DNA of 64,000 nt from positions 1-64,000 of the forward strand of contig CAJTEW010000016.1 of the NCBI GenBank assembly GCA_910575605.1. Reading direction: 5' to 3'. Source of the DNA: Lachnospiraceae bacterium (lineage in GTDB: Bacteria > Bacillota > Clostridia > Lachnospirales > Lachnospiraceae). Shown one piece after another: positions 1 to 7,680 of the stretch; the stretch's first letter is position 1, and each line of letters begins with the position of its first letter. The position numbers and the translations under genes are program-made. The notes below the pieces were generated by a model. It saw only the letters and a list, made by a program, of their open reading frames with translations, did no database searches and was not told the origin of the DNA.

Positions 1-111
1 GTTGAGGGCACAAACAGCAAATTGAAAATGATAAAACGTACCATGTATGGCCGTTGTGGCAAGGAGTTACTGACCGCAAAGCTTATATTGTCAAGTAGTG
101 AATACGGATAA
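1..111 (+). CDS. Transposase, ISL3-like, C-terminal fragment cut by window edge
   Basis: The first 111 bases read as an open frame without a start, ending in TAA at 109-111. The 36-residue peptide begins VEGTNSKLKMIKRTMYGRCG and ends LSSSEYG. This matches the conserved C-terminal end of ISL3-family DDE transposases as I remember it (an EGTNxKxKxxKRxxYG block). The rest lies outside the window, so it cannot be judged whether the element is intact. A short inverted repeat (TGCGGA at 113-118, TCCGCA at 125-130) follows the stop and could be a weak terminator. The inverted terminal repeat of the element was not identified. Confidence 0.72.
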   Translation, partial: VEGTNSKLKMIKRTMYGRCGKELLTAKLILSSSEYG

Positions 112-202
112 TTGCGGAAGAACCTCCGCAGATAAGACATGCGCCTTCTCCTCTTGTCATATACATTTACCTCCTAGACTTGTATTTATAACTTTTATAA
201 TA

Positions 203-302
203 GGGGACAGGGTTTTTCCAATTGGGGACGTTGTAAAATTCAAAAGTGCCTGTCCCCACCTTGGCAGGGGACAGGCACTTTTGAATTTTACAACGTCCCC
301 AA
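203..302. repeat. GGGGAC palindromic intergenic repeat, copy 1
   Basis: Two arms of 36 bases (222-257 and 267-302) are perfect reverse complements around a nine-base loop, preceded by an extra GGGGACAGGG half-unit at 203. The arms start TTGGGGACGTTGTAAAATT and contain GTGCCTGTCCCC. Similar copies lie near 27739, 29036, 29965, 38756 and 63960. The right arm overlaps the 3' end of the response-regulator gene and supplies its last codons and stop. As RNA it would form a very stable hairpin, so it may end transcription; mobility by a REP-type transposase is only a guess. Confidence 0.85.
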
Positions 303-1091
303 CAGATGCTTCAAGGTTTTAATTTTTTCCCTCCCCACCGGAAGTATGTGATTCTCATATCCCTCCATTTTTATAGCAAAGCTGTTATTTCTCCATAGAA
401 ACATCTCTTTGATTTTCTCCAGATTCACCAGGTAGCTTTTCTGACACCGGAAAAAACCCATATCCCCCAGCTTTTTTTCGAAATCTCCAATGGACTTTCC
501 CTCGAAATATTCTTCTTTTTCAGTATGTATCAGGCAGCCTCTGTTATAGGTCTCAATAAAAACAATTTTTTCTGTTTCTACAAATATAGTCCGTCCGGCT
601 GTGTTAATTGCTATTTTTTTTACTTTGCTCCGAGCCGCATTTCCCTGGAAATAACCTGTGATATTCCTCACTGTTTCCTCTGGCTGCTCTGCACTGGATA
701 CTCTGGCCATCCCTGTGGATACGTTGTATAATGGGCCAATTACACCGCATTTTTTCAGCATCTTCTCTATCCGGCACCTGTCGTAGGGCTTCATAATGTA
801 ATCCTCAACTCCAAGCTCAAATGCCTTTACGGCATAATCAGAATATGCGGTCACAAAGACAATTTTTGCCTCCGGCTGCATATTTTGCAGGGCATTTACC
901 AGCACAGTGCCGTTGATATCTCCTAAATTGATGTCCAGAAAAATTATGTCAATCTTGGTTTTCCCCGCCATTTCCAGAGCCTGTGCCCCGCTTTCCCCTT
1001 CTTCAATGACCGCCTCCGGCAGAAATTCCGTAAGCTGATGTTTAAGCTCACTCCTTGCCGGCCTTTCATCATCAATTACTGCGATTCTCAT
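288..1091 (-). CDS. LytTR-family response regulator
   Basis: This 267-residue protein has an N-terminal receiver domain (about 1-120) with acidic pocket Asp7/Asp8, phospho-acceptor Asp53 in the motif IIFLDINLGD, and a conserved lysine in the YIMKPYD segment. A LytTR DNA-binding domain follows (about 165-265), typical of LytR/AgrA-type regulators. The start at 1091 is chosen because GGAGG lies six bases upstream; an earlier in-frame start has no such site. It overlaps the end of the sensor kinase gene by 20 bases, so the two are co-translated. The neighbouring symporter gene is the most likely target, as for BtsSR- or YpdAB-like systems; this is an inference. Its final residues LGTL are encoded by a palindromic repeat. 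Confidence 0.9.
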   Translation of the reverse strand: MRIAVIDDERPARSELKHQLTEFLPEAVIEEGESGAQALEMAGKTKIDIIFLDINLGDINGTVLVNALQNMQPEAKIVFVTAYSDYAVKAFELGVEDYIMKPYDRCRIEKMLKKCGVIGPLYNVSTGMARVSSAEQPEETVRNITGYFQGNAARSKVKKIAINTAGRTIFVETEKIVFIETYNRGCLIHTEKEEYFEGKSIGDFEKKLGDMGFFRCQKSYLVNLEKIKEMFLWRNNSFAIKMEGYENHILPVGREKIKTLKHLLGTL

Positions 1092-2781
1092 CTTTTTCCT
1101 CCTTAGACGCACTCTTTAAGAAATGCATTTCCACACAGGTCCCCTTAACTGTGTTTCGAAAATGAAGCCCGTTTTCTTCCCCATACATATTTTTCATCCG
1201 CTTATGCACATTACTAAGTCCGATACTGTTTCCGATTGGCTCATCATTTTTAAGCTTGTTAAGAATATCCTCCGAAATGCCCCTGCCCTCATCACTGACG
1301 CAGACTATACAGCCTTCCGGCTCTTCCTCTATCTGTATCCTTACAACCCGTTTTCCCTCTTGATTAATTCCATAGCGCACTGCATTTTCCACAATTGGCT
1401 GTAAAATAAGTGTGGGAATATCGATATCCATAACATCCGGCACTTCAAATGTGACCAGAAGCTTTTCCTCAAATCTAGCTTTTTCTATCTCCAGATAATC
1501 CTGCACATGCTTAAGCTCTTCCACGAGAGGCACAATATATGCATCATAATTCAGATTGTATCGGAAATAATTTGCAAGGGTCAGAAGAAGCTCTCTTGCC
1601 CGTTCAGGCTCTTCCCGGCATACATAGGAAATTGTATTCAGCGCATTAAACAAGAAATGTGGATTTACCTGAAACTGCAGGGCTTTAAACTCTGCTCTCT
1701 CCCGCATAAGCCTCTGCTGTTCAAGCTCTGCCAGAGCAATCTGGTAAGAGCTTAAGGTAACTAAATGCTGCAGGATTTTAAGCTCACTCTGCTTTAGCAC
1801 CCATTTCTTTTTTACCCACACAATCAAACACCCAATAGCCTGTTCACGTATGACAAACGGTGCCGCCACAAGGGAATAATCCTTCATAAGCTCGTACATA
1901 GGGCTTACAAGGGGAACCTTATACATTACCTCCACATCGCCGGAGCTCATAGCCCTCTGTCCAACATCCGGTACTTCTGTACCGAAATCTACCTCCTCTG
2001 CTGCCTCTTTCTGGCTGCTTGCAATAATCTGTGTCCTATCTGTAATCATAACCCCGGCCCAGTCTATTTCTTCAAGCATGATTTCCGCAAGCCGCTGCAT
2101 GTTTTCCTTATGGCTGATTCCCTCAAGAAGCAGCGGGAGACACTTTTTCGCAAGCTTTGAGGCACGCTGAAGCTGTCTGCTGCTTTCTATATCCTGAAAC
2201 ACAAATATTGTATCAAAGCTTGAAATGAAAATTAAAATGCCTATAGAATTTATAAGAATCATAGGTACTGAAATTTCCAATACTGTGTTCATGGCCATCT
2301 GCACAGGCACTGCAAACCTGAGCAGACATATCATGTCACAGATTTCGGCAAAACAAGTAAGGAGAAATAAATCCTGGTATCTCCATTTTCCTCTCTGAAA
2401 GTAAGGATAAAAGCCTCCTCCAAGAAGTCCAAACATCATCGTTGAAAATGCCGCTGCCATAGCAAAGACCTGAGGTGAGCAGAAAATATACGCGTAAACT
2501 GCTCCAATGAGGGACGCATAAAGCCCCACCACCGGACCGCCTAAAAGTCCTGCTGCCATAGCGCCTATAGCACGTGTATTTATATTATAGCTTCCCGTGT
2601 TAATCGCCGTACAGGTAGACAGAATAACCAGCCCGCCGAAAAGCGCTGACAAAAGCGCCTGGCTCTTGAAGCTCCGCTTTTCCTGCAGTATCATGTCCCT
2701 GATAACCCCAAACTTTAACATCAGGTTCGCCATGAGCACCAAAAGAGCGATATTAAGTGCAGCTTCATAGAATATATGCAT
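1072..2781 (-). CDS. LytS-type sensor histidine kinase (5TM receptor)
   Basis: The 569-residue protein starts with a hydrophobic multi-helix region (about 1-195) matching the 5TM-LYT receptor, including a GPVVGLYASLIGAVYAY helix. A GAF-like sensor segment follows (about 205-350). The kinase part has the H-box QVNPHFLFNALNTIS, an N-box around ILQPIVENAVRYGI and a G-box DEGRGIS. The start at 2781 has AAAGGATG upstream and directly precedes the first membrane helix; an upstream in-frame extension runs into the neighbouring terminator and is rejected. It probably phosphorylates the LytTR regulator encoded next. The signal is unknown; related systems sense pyruvate or similar small acids. Confidence 0.88.
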   Translation of the reverse strand: MHIFYEAALNIALLVLMANLMLKFGVIRDMILQEKRSFKSQALLSALFGGLVILSTCTAINTGSYNINTRAIGAMAAGLLGGPVVGLYASLIGAVYAYIFCSPQVFAMAAAFSTMMFGLLGGGFYPYFQRGKWRYQDLFLLTCFAEICDMICLLRFAVPVQMAMNTVLEISVPMILINSIGILIFISSFDTIFVFQDIESSRQLQRASKLAKKCLPLLLEGISHKENMQRLAEIMLEEIDWAGVMITDRTQIIASSQKEAAEEVDFGTEVPDVGQRAMSSGDVEVMYKVPLVSPMYELMKDYSLVAAPFVIREQAIGCLIVWVKKKWVLKQSELKILQHLVTLSSYQIALAELEQQRLMRERAEFKALQFQVNPHFLFNALNTISYVCREEPERARELLLTLANYFRYNLNYDAYIVPLVEELKHVQDYLEIEKARFEEKLLVTFEVPDVMDIDIPTLILQPIVENAVRYGINQEGKRVVRIQIEEEPEGCIVCVSDEGRGISEDILNKLKNDEPIGNSIGLSNVHKRMKNMYGEENGLHFRNTVKGTCVEMHFLKSASKEEKDENRSN

Positions 2782-2874
2782 GGTTTTCACATCCTTTGCT
2801 TCCCATAAAAACCGGATTTTCCATCCCCGGCTGCTTATACTAATTTTATCATATATCTTTTCACCGCACAATTG

Positions 2875-2917
2875 AAAAAAGAGAGCCCCTGACATGTTTT
2901 CTATGTCAGAGGCTCCC
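2875..2917 (-). terminator. Rho-independent terminator after the symporter gene
   Basis: On the minus strand a 13-base stem (GAGCCTCTGACAT with ATGTCAGGGGCTC, one G-U pair) closes a seven-base loop and is followed by six T. It separates the symporter transcript from the downstream sensor kinase gene. Confidence 0.85.
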
Positions 2918-2974
2918 GGAGAGAATATCATCTATGATAGTGATTCGAAATTGGCTGTTGTTTTAATAACAGTA

Positions 2975-4222
2975 TTAGTATGTAACTGTCTTTATATCAT
3001 TGTAGACATCTCTGTCAAGCTCGCCAAGCTTACTTGCAACAAGAAGTCCTACCATTACGTCCACGTCTACATTCATCAGTGTACGGAACATTCCTGCAAA
3101 CCAGTCAATACCGATTAATACCGCAATACTGTCAAGCGGAAGTCCAAGTGAGGATGCAAGGAATGTATATACGATTACAGAACCGCCCGGTACCGAGATT
3201 GTACCCATACACATCAGACAGGATAACAAAATTGCCATCCCCATCTGGTATACTGTCATCTCAATTCCCGTTGCCTGCGCCATGAAGAATATCGCAGCCA
3301 CATAGCACTGTGCTGCACCACAGCTGTTCATGGACATGGTAATTGGTCCTGTGAAGTCTGCAACCTTACGGCTGATACCGAACTTAGTAACCTCATCCTC
3401 CATCTTTGTCGGAAGACAGATAGCTCCAGAGGTTGTTGTAAGCGCCATAATAGACATTTTTGCAAATTTCTTAGGCATCTTTGCAATATTTACTTTACAA
3501 AGCGCTGCAGTAAGAGGTCCAAATAACATAAACTGGATTGCATCACCGATAAGAAGTAAGCCTAAAAACTTAAGCATTGGAATAATAACCTTTAATCCTG
3601 TGGAGCCTGACACATTTGCCAGCAGACAGAAAATACCAATTGGCGCAATCGTCATAACTGTCTTGATAATATTTGTAATAACAGCATTTAAGCTTTTTAC
3701 CCATTCTACCATTACACGGTTTCCGCTCTGTTTAGTATATGCTCCCATTGCAATACCAAAGAATAACGCAAACACGATACACGGCACCATTGCGCCCTCT
3801 GCCATAGAGCTTATTACATTAGTCGGTACAAACCCAAGAATCGTTTCCTGTAAGGAAGATGACTCTACTGCATTTTTAGCGACATCCTCTGCACCTGCAA
3901 GAGTAATTCCAACACCCGGCTTAAAAAGCATGGAAAGGATTACACCAAAACCTGCTGAGATAACTGTAAAAAATATAATCCATTTAAAAGTATGGAAGCC
4001 CATCTTACCTACATCTTGACCATCACCGCTTCCTACTGCTGCTGCAACCGCAGACATAACAAGAAGCACAACCGACATCTGAATCAGACGGAGGAATATA
4101 TCACCAATGAATTTTAAGTTTGCCGCCCATTCTCCGATAATTGCGCCAAACAAAATACCACCGACAGTTGCGATTAAAATCTGTGTCGTAAGAGATATAG
4201 AAAGTCCTTTTTTCTTCTCCAT
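2975..4222 (-). CDS. Dicarboxylate/amino acid:cation symporter (DAACS, SDF family)
   Basis: The 415-residue protein has eight or so hydrophobic segments and the hallmarks of the glutamate/aspartate/dicarboxylate symporter family. These are a serine/threonine-rich hairpin tip (ALTTTSGAICLPT, about 255-270), a TM7-like segment (MSMNSCGAA), the second hairpin (SVPGGSV) and a TM8-like segment ending RTLMNVDVDV. The classic NMDGTA motif is replaced by MSMNSCGAA, so the substrate may not be a standard dicarboxylate. A GGGTGG ribosome site precedes the ATG. The gene stands alone between its terminator and a divergent DeoR regulator, and lies beside a LytS/LytR pair that may control it. Confidence 0.88.
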   Translation of the reverse strand: MEKKKGLSISLTTQILIATVGGILFGAIIGEWAANLKFIGDIFLRLIQMSVVLLVMSAVAAAVGSGDGQDVGKMGFHTFKWIIFFTVISAGFGVILSMLFKPGVGITLAGAEDVAKNAVESSSLQETILGFVPTNVISSMAEGAMVPCIVFALFFGIAMGAYTKQSGNRVMVEWVKSLNAVITNIIKTVMTIAPIGIFCLLANVSGSTGLKVIIPMLKFLGLLLIGDAIQFMLFGPLTAALCKVNIAKMPKKFAKMSIMALTTTSGAICLPTKMEDEVTKFGISRKVADFTGPITMSMNSCGAAQCYVAAIFFMAQATGIEMTVYQMGMAILLSCLMCMGTISVPGGSVIVYTFLASSLGLPLDSIAVLIGIDWFAGMFRTLMNVDVDVMVGLLVASKLGELDRDVYNDIKTVTY

Positions 4223-4350
4223 TTTTCATCCACCCTTCATTTTTCTCATTCTTCATTGCTTATTACTTGTATCATCCTGAGACGGCCATCTCTGATTTCT
4301 AAATATTATTTTAATCTTTTCTTAAGATTCGGCAATGACTTTTGATTAAA

Positions 4351-4385
4351 ATGTAGGATTATTTGTTTTAAAAGTTATTCTACAT
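4351..4385. promoter_or_regulatory. Imperfect inverted repeat between divergent genes, candidate operator
   Basis: ATGTAGGAT at the left and ATTCTACAT at the right form an imperfect palindrome around an A+T-rich centre containing TTATTTGTTTTA. It lies between the divergent symporter and DeoR-regulator genes, where an autoregulatory site would be expected. The 12-base core recurs upstream of the microcompartment promoter. No binding evidence exists beyond position and symmetry. Confidence 0.35.
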
Positions 4386-4491
4386 GTTTAAAAAGCGGTA
4401 CACCTCAATTACCCTTTACATCCTCCTCCATCCACCTTATAATTATAATAATAAAAACTTAAGTTTATCCTGCAGAAAGGAATTAAAACCT

Positions 4492-5247
4492 ATGCTGGCT
4501 GTAACAAGAAAAGCAAGAATCAAAGAAATTATTCTCGAAAAGAAGAGCGTCACAGTACTGGAATTATCGAAGTTTTTTTCGGTAACAGAAGAAACCATCC
4601 GCCGGGATTTCAAACAATTAGAGGATGAAGGATTTCTCACCCGTACCTATGGAGGGGCATTTATACAGGATGGTGTGGGAAATAATGTTGATCTGACGAT
4701 ACGGGAGAACGCCTATATAGAAAATAAACAGCATATTGCAGATAAATGCCGAAGTATCATTAACAATGGAGATTCCATATTTTTAGATTCCTCCACAACA
4801 GCATATCAGATCGCAAAGACTGTTAAAAATATGCGGCTTACAATTGCCAGCAATTCACTTTTGATTATCAATGAACTGTGTGAAAAAGAAAACATTCACC
4901 TTGTCACCCTGGGCGGAATGTATCTTCCTGAAGACAAAGCATTTTGTGGTAATGTTACATTAAAAAATCTGGAACAGTATTATTTTGACAAGGTATTTAT
5001 GTCCTGCCGCTCCTTATCCATGGAGCATGGCATCACAGATTCCCATGAACCGACCGCCTCCATACGTCAAAATCTCATAAAGAGAAGCCAAAAAATATAT
5101 ATTGTTGCAGATTTTTCAAAATTTAACAAAACCTCTTTCCTTAAAATTTCAGATTTTTCCCCTGTCACAGGGCTTGTCACCGATAAACCTTTAAGTAAAG
5201 AATGGATAGATTTTCTTCATGAACAGAATGTAGAAGCATTTATATAA
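4492..5247 (+). CDS. DeoR-family sugar regulator
   Basis: This 251-residue protein has an N-terminal winged helix-turn-helix (about 1-57; signature VTEETIRRDFKQLEDEGFLTRTYGG) and a C-terminal DeoRC phosphosugar-sensor domain (about 75-240) with the NGDSIFLDSSTTAYQIAK and SNSLLIINEL segments. The start at 4492 has AGAAAGGA ten bases upstream; an earlier ATG at 4384 lacks such a site and adds a non-homologous stretch. It is divergent from the symporter gene and converges, with an eight-base overlap, on a second DeoR gene. Its target is probably the sugar or microcompartment operon nearby, but this is not shown by the sequence. Confidence 0.9.
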   Translation: MLAVTRKARIKEIILEKKSVTVLELSKFFSVTEETIRRDFKQLEDEGFLTRTYGGAFIQDGVGNNVDLTIRENAYIENKQHIADKCRSIINNGDSIFLDSSTTAYQIAKTVKNMRLTIASNSLLIINELCEKENIHLVTLGGMYLPEDKAFCGNVTLKNLEQYYFDKVFMSCRSLSMEHGITDSHEPTASIRQNLIKRSQKIYIVADFSKFNKTSFLKISDFSPVTGLVTDKPLSKEWIDFLHEQNVEAFI

Positions 5248-6031
5248 GTATCCTTATATTATTTTTTTCATAATAGTCAATATACTGCCGCGGCACACCT
5301 TTGTCTGATACAACAGTATCCGACAAAGTAAGCCGCCCCAGGCTCAAAAATGTCTTTTTGTCAAACTTGGAGGAATCAAGAACAATGACCATTTTGTCCG
5401 CAATCTCCCTTATTGTGCGGTATACAATCAACTCTGTGGAATAATTCACGGTATAGCCTGCAGACAAATCTGCGCCCCCTACCCCCATAAATGCCTGGGA
5501 AATATGAAGATTATCCAGATTGCGCATAAACATCTCCCCCGCTACATACAGATGACTGTGCACCAGATTCCCACCAGTGAGAATAACATTGGCCTGCGTA
5601 TTTTTCGCCAGCGCCTGTGCCGCAAGAAGATTATTTGTCAGTACATTAACCTTTCCGAACTTTGCAAGCTCCCTGGCCACATAATAGCAGGTTGTGCCCT
5701 GACCGATAAAAAGCCACCCCGTATCCGTCACAAGGGAGGCCGCAAGACGGCCAATCTCCTCCTTTTTACTATCGTATTCAATATGCATTCCCAGGTATTC
5801 CTCCTGGACAGACGACAGCTCTGTTACCTCTTTTACCGGCAGTGCTGCTCCATATATCCTTTTTAGACATTTGCGTTCTTCAAGAACATCCAGGTCCTTG
5901 CGGATCGTAACCTCTGATACTCCGAAGATCTCACTCAGAGCGTTGACCTCTATACGCCCCTTTTGTTCTACCATCCGTTTAATCTCCGCAAGTCTTCTTG
6001 TTTTATTCATTGTTTTCCCGTCTTTTTTCAT
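5240..6031 (-). CDS. DeoR-family sugar regulator, second copy
   Basis: The 263-residue protein has a DeoR winged helix-turn-helix (signature VSEVTIRKDLDVLEERKCLKR) and a DeoRC effector domain (GWLFIGQGTTCYYVAREL; NNLLAAQAL; DSSKFDKKTFL). The GGGGA site nine bases before the ATG at 6031 supports this start; an internal ATG at 6010 begins closer to the domain and cannot be excluded. It follows the inositol-phosphatase-like gene by 19 bases, so both are one transcript. It differs clearly from the plus-strand DeoR protein beside it, so it is not a recent duplicate. It likely senses a sugar phosphate from the neighbouring kinase/aldolase pathway (inference). Confidence 0.9.
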   Translation of the reverse strand: MKKDGKTMNKTRRLAEIKRMVEQKGRIEVNALSEIFGVSEVTIRKDLDVLEERKCLKRIYGAALPVKEVTELSSVQEEYLGMHIEYDSKKEEIGRLAASLVTDTGWLFIGQGTTCYYVARELAKFGKVNVLTNNLLAAQALAKNTQANVILTGGNLVHSHLYVAGEMFMRNLDNLHISQAFMGVGGADLSAGYTVNYSTELIVYRTIREIADKMVIVLDSSKFDKKTFLSLGRLTLSDTVVSDKGVPRQYIDYYEKNNIRILI

Positions 6032-6050
6032 TCAACAAAATCCCCAGCTA

Positions 6051-6830
6051 TTAATAAAATTTACTTAAGATTTCCTTCAAAAGGAGCTCACCGATACAGC
6101 CATTTCCCGCTACTATATGTGCTGGAGAAGTAACAGCAATATCCTCTCCCCTATAATCGGTCACCGTTCCTCCTGCTTCTTTTACAAGAAGACAGCCTGC
6201 TGCAAAGTCCCACGGCTTTAAGTCTCTCTCGACAAATGCCTCTGTCCTTCCACAAGCAACATAGGCAAGATCTAAGGCCGCAGAGCCCGTCCTTCGTATA
6301 TCAGAACAACACAAAAATATCCTTTTAAACAATTCAAAATTCTGCTCCGCAAGCTCGTGCTTCCACGGACTCGTACCAATTGCAACAAGACTTTTTTCAA
6401 GTTCTCGTACACCGCTTACATGTATCGGCTCCTCATTTAACCAGGCTCCCTTTCCCTCCTGTGCAAAGAAAAGCTCCTCCGTATAAGGCTGATACACAAA
6501 CCCCATAACAATCTTCTTGTCAGCACAAAGAGCTAGAGAAAGCGTACTATGACAATATCCGTGAATAAAATTTGTTGTACCATCTATTGGGTCAAGAATC
6601 CACACTGGCTTATTAAAATCTATATCACTATTATCCCTTTCTTCGCCCATAAACTGGATATCTGGAAAGAGCTTCTTAAGTCCTTCCTGGACAGTCTCCT
6701 GCACCCTGATATCCATCTGAGTTACAAAATCTGCTGTCCCTTTCTCTCTGACTTCAATTCTTTCCCGGCTGACAAAGAATGGTCTTATGCTTTTTACCAG
6801 CTCTTTTATCTTTTTAATCTCTGCCGTCAC
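6051..6830 (-). CDS. Inositol monophosphatase family phosphatase
   Basis: The 259-residue protein carries the metal-binding motifs of the IMPase/FBPase-like superfamily: GEER (about 71), WILDPIDGTTNF (about 84-95) and the C-terminal KPWDFAAG (about 203-210). Members hydrolyse phosphate from inositol-1-phosphate or related sugar phosphates with Mg2+. The start is GTG, preceded by AGGAGG eight bases upstream. A TATAAT at 6907-6912 on the minus strand may be its -10 box. It is co-transcribed with the downstream DeoR gene and lies just beyond the terminator of the sugar operon, so it may dephosphorylate an intermediate or dead-end product of that pathway. The actual substrate cannot be read from the sequence. 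Confidence 0.85.
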   Translation of the reverse strand: MTAEIKKIKELVKSIRPFFVSRERIEVREKGTADFVTQMDIRVQETVQEGLKKLFPDIQFMGEERDNSDIDFNKPVWILDPIDGTTNFIHGYCHSTLSLALCADKKIVMGFVYQPYTEELFFAQEGKGAWLNEEPIHVSGVRELEKSLVAIGTSPWKHELAEQNFELFKRIFLCCSDIRRTGSAALDLAYVACGRTEAFVERDLKPWDFAAGCLLVKEAGGTVTDYRGEDIAVTSPAHIVAGNGCIGELLLKEILSKFY

Positions 6831-6942
6831 CGAAATTACCTCCTGTCCTGTGACCGTTCATGTTCACAGTAAGCCTGTTCTACATATTGCCCGGTCAAAC
6901 ATGTTAATTATATCATCTCTTTCTATAAAATACCAGTATAAC

Positions 6943-7005
6943 AAAAAAGTCCGGACGTGGACTTTACAGTAAATGCAAAGTCCTGTGTGAACAGCAACGT
7001 CCGGA
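6943..7005 (-). terminator. Terminator of the sugar ABC/kinase/aldolase operon
   Basis: An outer stem (TCCGGACGT at 6950-6958 with ACGTCCGGA at 6997-7005) encloses an inner stem (GGACTTT with AAAGTCC), and the minus-strand transcript then runs into six T. The nested shape is larger than a usual terminator, but the T-run directly after the outer stem makes termination the simplest reading. Confidence 0.8.
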
Positions 7006-7021
7006 TAGTCTATATTATTTT

Positions 7022-7675
7022 TTACGTTTTCTCGTGACCATATCTATAAAGGAAACGATAGCGTTCTGACTTTACAAATTTAAGAGGAATTTCCTTTATC
7101 AGCCTGTTATTTGTATCCAGATATATAGAGCATGCTTTCTCCATTACTTCCACTGAAAGCGCTGCTTCTTTTAAATCCCTCCCACAGGCTACTGGACCGT
7201 GGTTTCTTAGAATCACCCCATTTTTATCACCAATGCACTCCGCTGCCATACGCCCGAGCTCAAAATGATTTTCCGCACAGACATACTGTCTGGTTAACGG
7301 AATCTTTCCGCCCAAAAGCTGGGACATTTCCTCCACCATGCACGGAACTGCATTTACCGGTAGCACAGAAACTGCCATTGCCTTTGCCGTATGAGCATGA
7401 ATGATAGCCTTCACATCTTCTCTCACCAGGTATATCTGTCTATGTACTTCTTTTTCCGAAGTCGGTGTCCGTTCTCCGCAGGCAACAGTTCCATCCAGGT
7501 TCAGAACAACAAAATCCTCCAGCCGCATCGTATCATATTCTACTTTGCTTGGTGTAAGTATAATATGGTCTCCAATCCGCACACTTACATTTCCCCAGGT
7601 GCCCAAGAAAAACCTCTTTTCAACCATCTGTCTGCAAATGTCCAAAATCTCCTGTCTGGCTTCTGTATACAGCAT
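7022..7675 (-). CDS. Class II aldolase/epimerase (fuculose-phosphate aldolase type)
   Basis: The 217-residue protein matches the class II aldolase/adducin fold. It shows the GNVSVR phosphate-binding region, SEKEVH with the catalytic Glu, the HAH zinc pair in IIHAHTAKAMA, and the third zinc His in NHGPVACG. The family splits ketose-1-phosphates into DHAP and an aldehyde, or epimerises ribulose-5-phosphate. GGAG eight bases before the ATG at 7675 fixes the start. It is last in an operon with a TIM-barrel isomerase/epimerase and an FGGY kinase, the usual isomerase-kinase-aldolase set. It has no C-terminal targeting helix, in contrast to the second class II aldolase at 18512-19504, so it is presumably cytosolic. 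Confidence 0.85.
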   Translation of the reverse strand: MLYTEARQEILDICRQMVEKRFFLGTWGNVSVRIGDHIILTPSKVEYDTMRLEDFVVLNLDGTVACGERTPTSEKEVHRQIYLVREDVKAIIHAHTAKAMAVSVLPVNAVPCMVEEMSQLLGGKIPLTRQYVCAENHFELGRMAAECIGDKNGVILRNHGPVACGRDLKEAALSVEVMEKACSIYLDTNNRLIKEIPLKFVKSERYRFLYRYGHEKT

Positions 7676-7680
7676 TGTAC

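Noticed and set aside
203-302. The GGGGAC repeats as a CRISPR array
   Set aside because: Copies are single, far apart and palindromic over most of their length; there are no regular spacers and no cas genes.
3330-4019. A long open frame on the plus strand inside the symporter gene
   Set aside because: It is the complement of a well-supported coding region, has no ribosome site and no recognisable domain.
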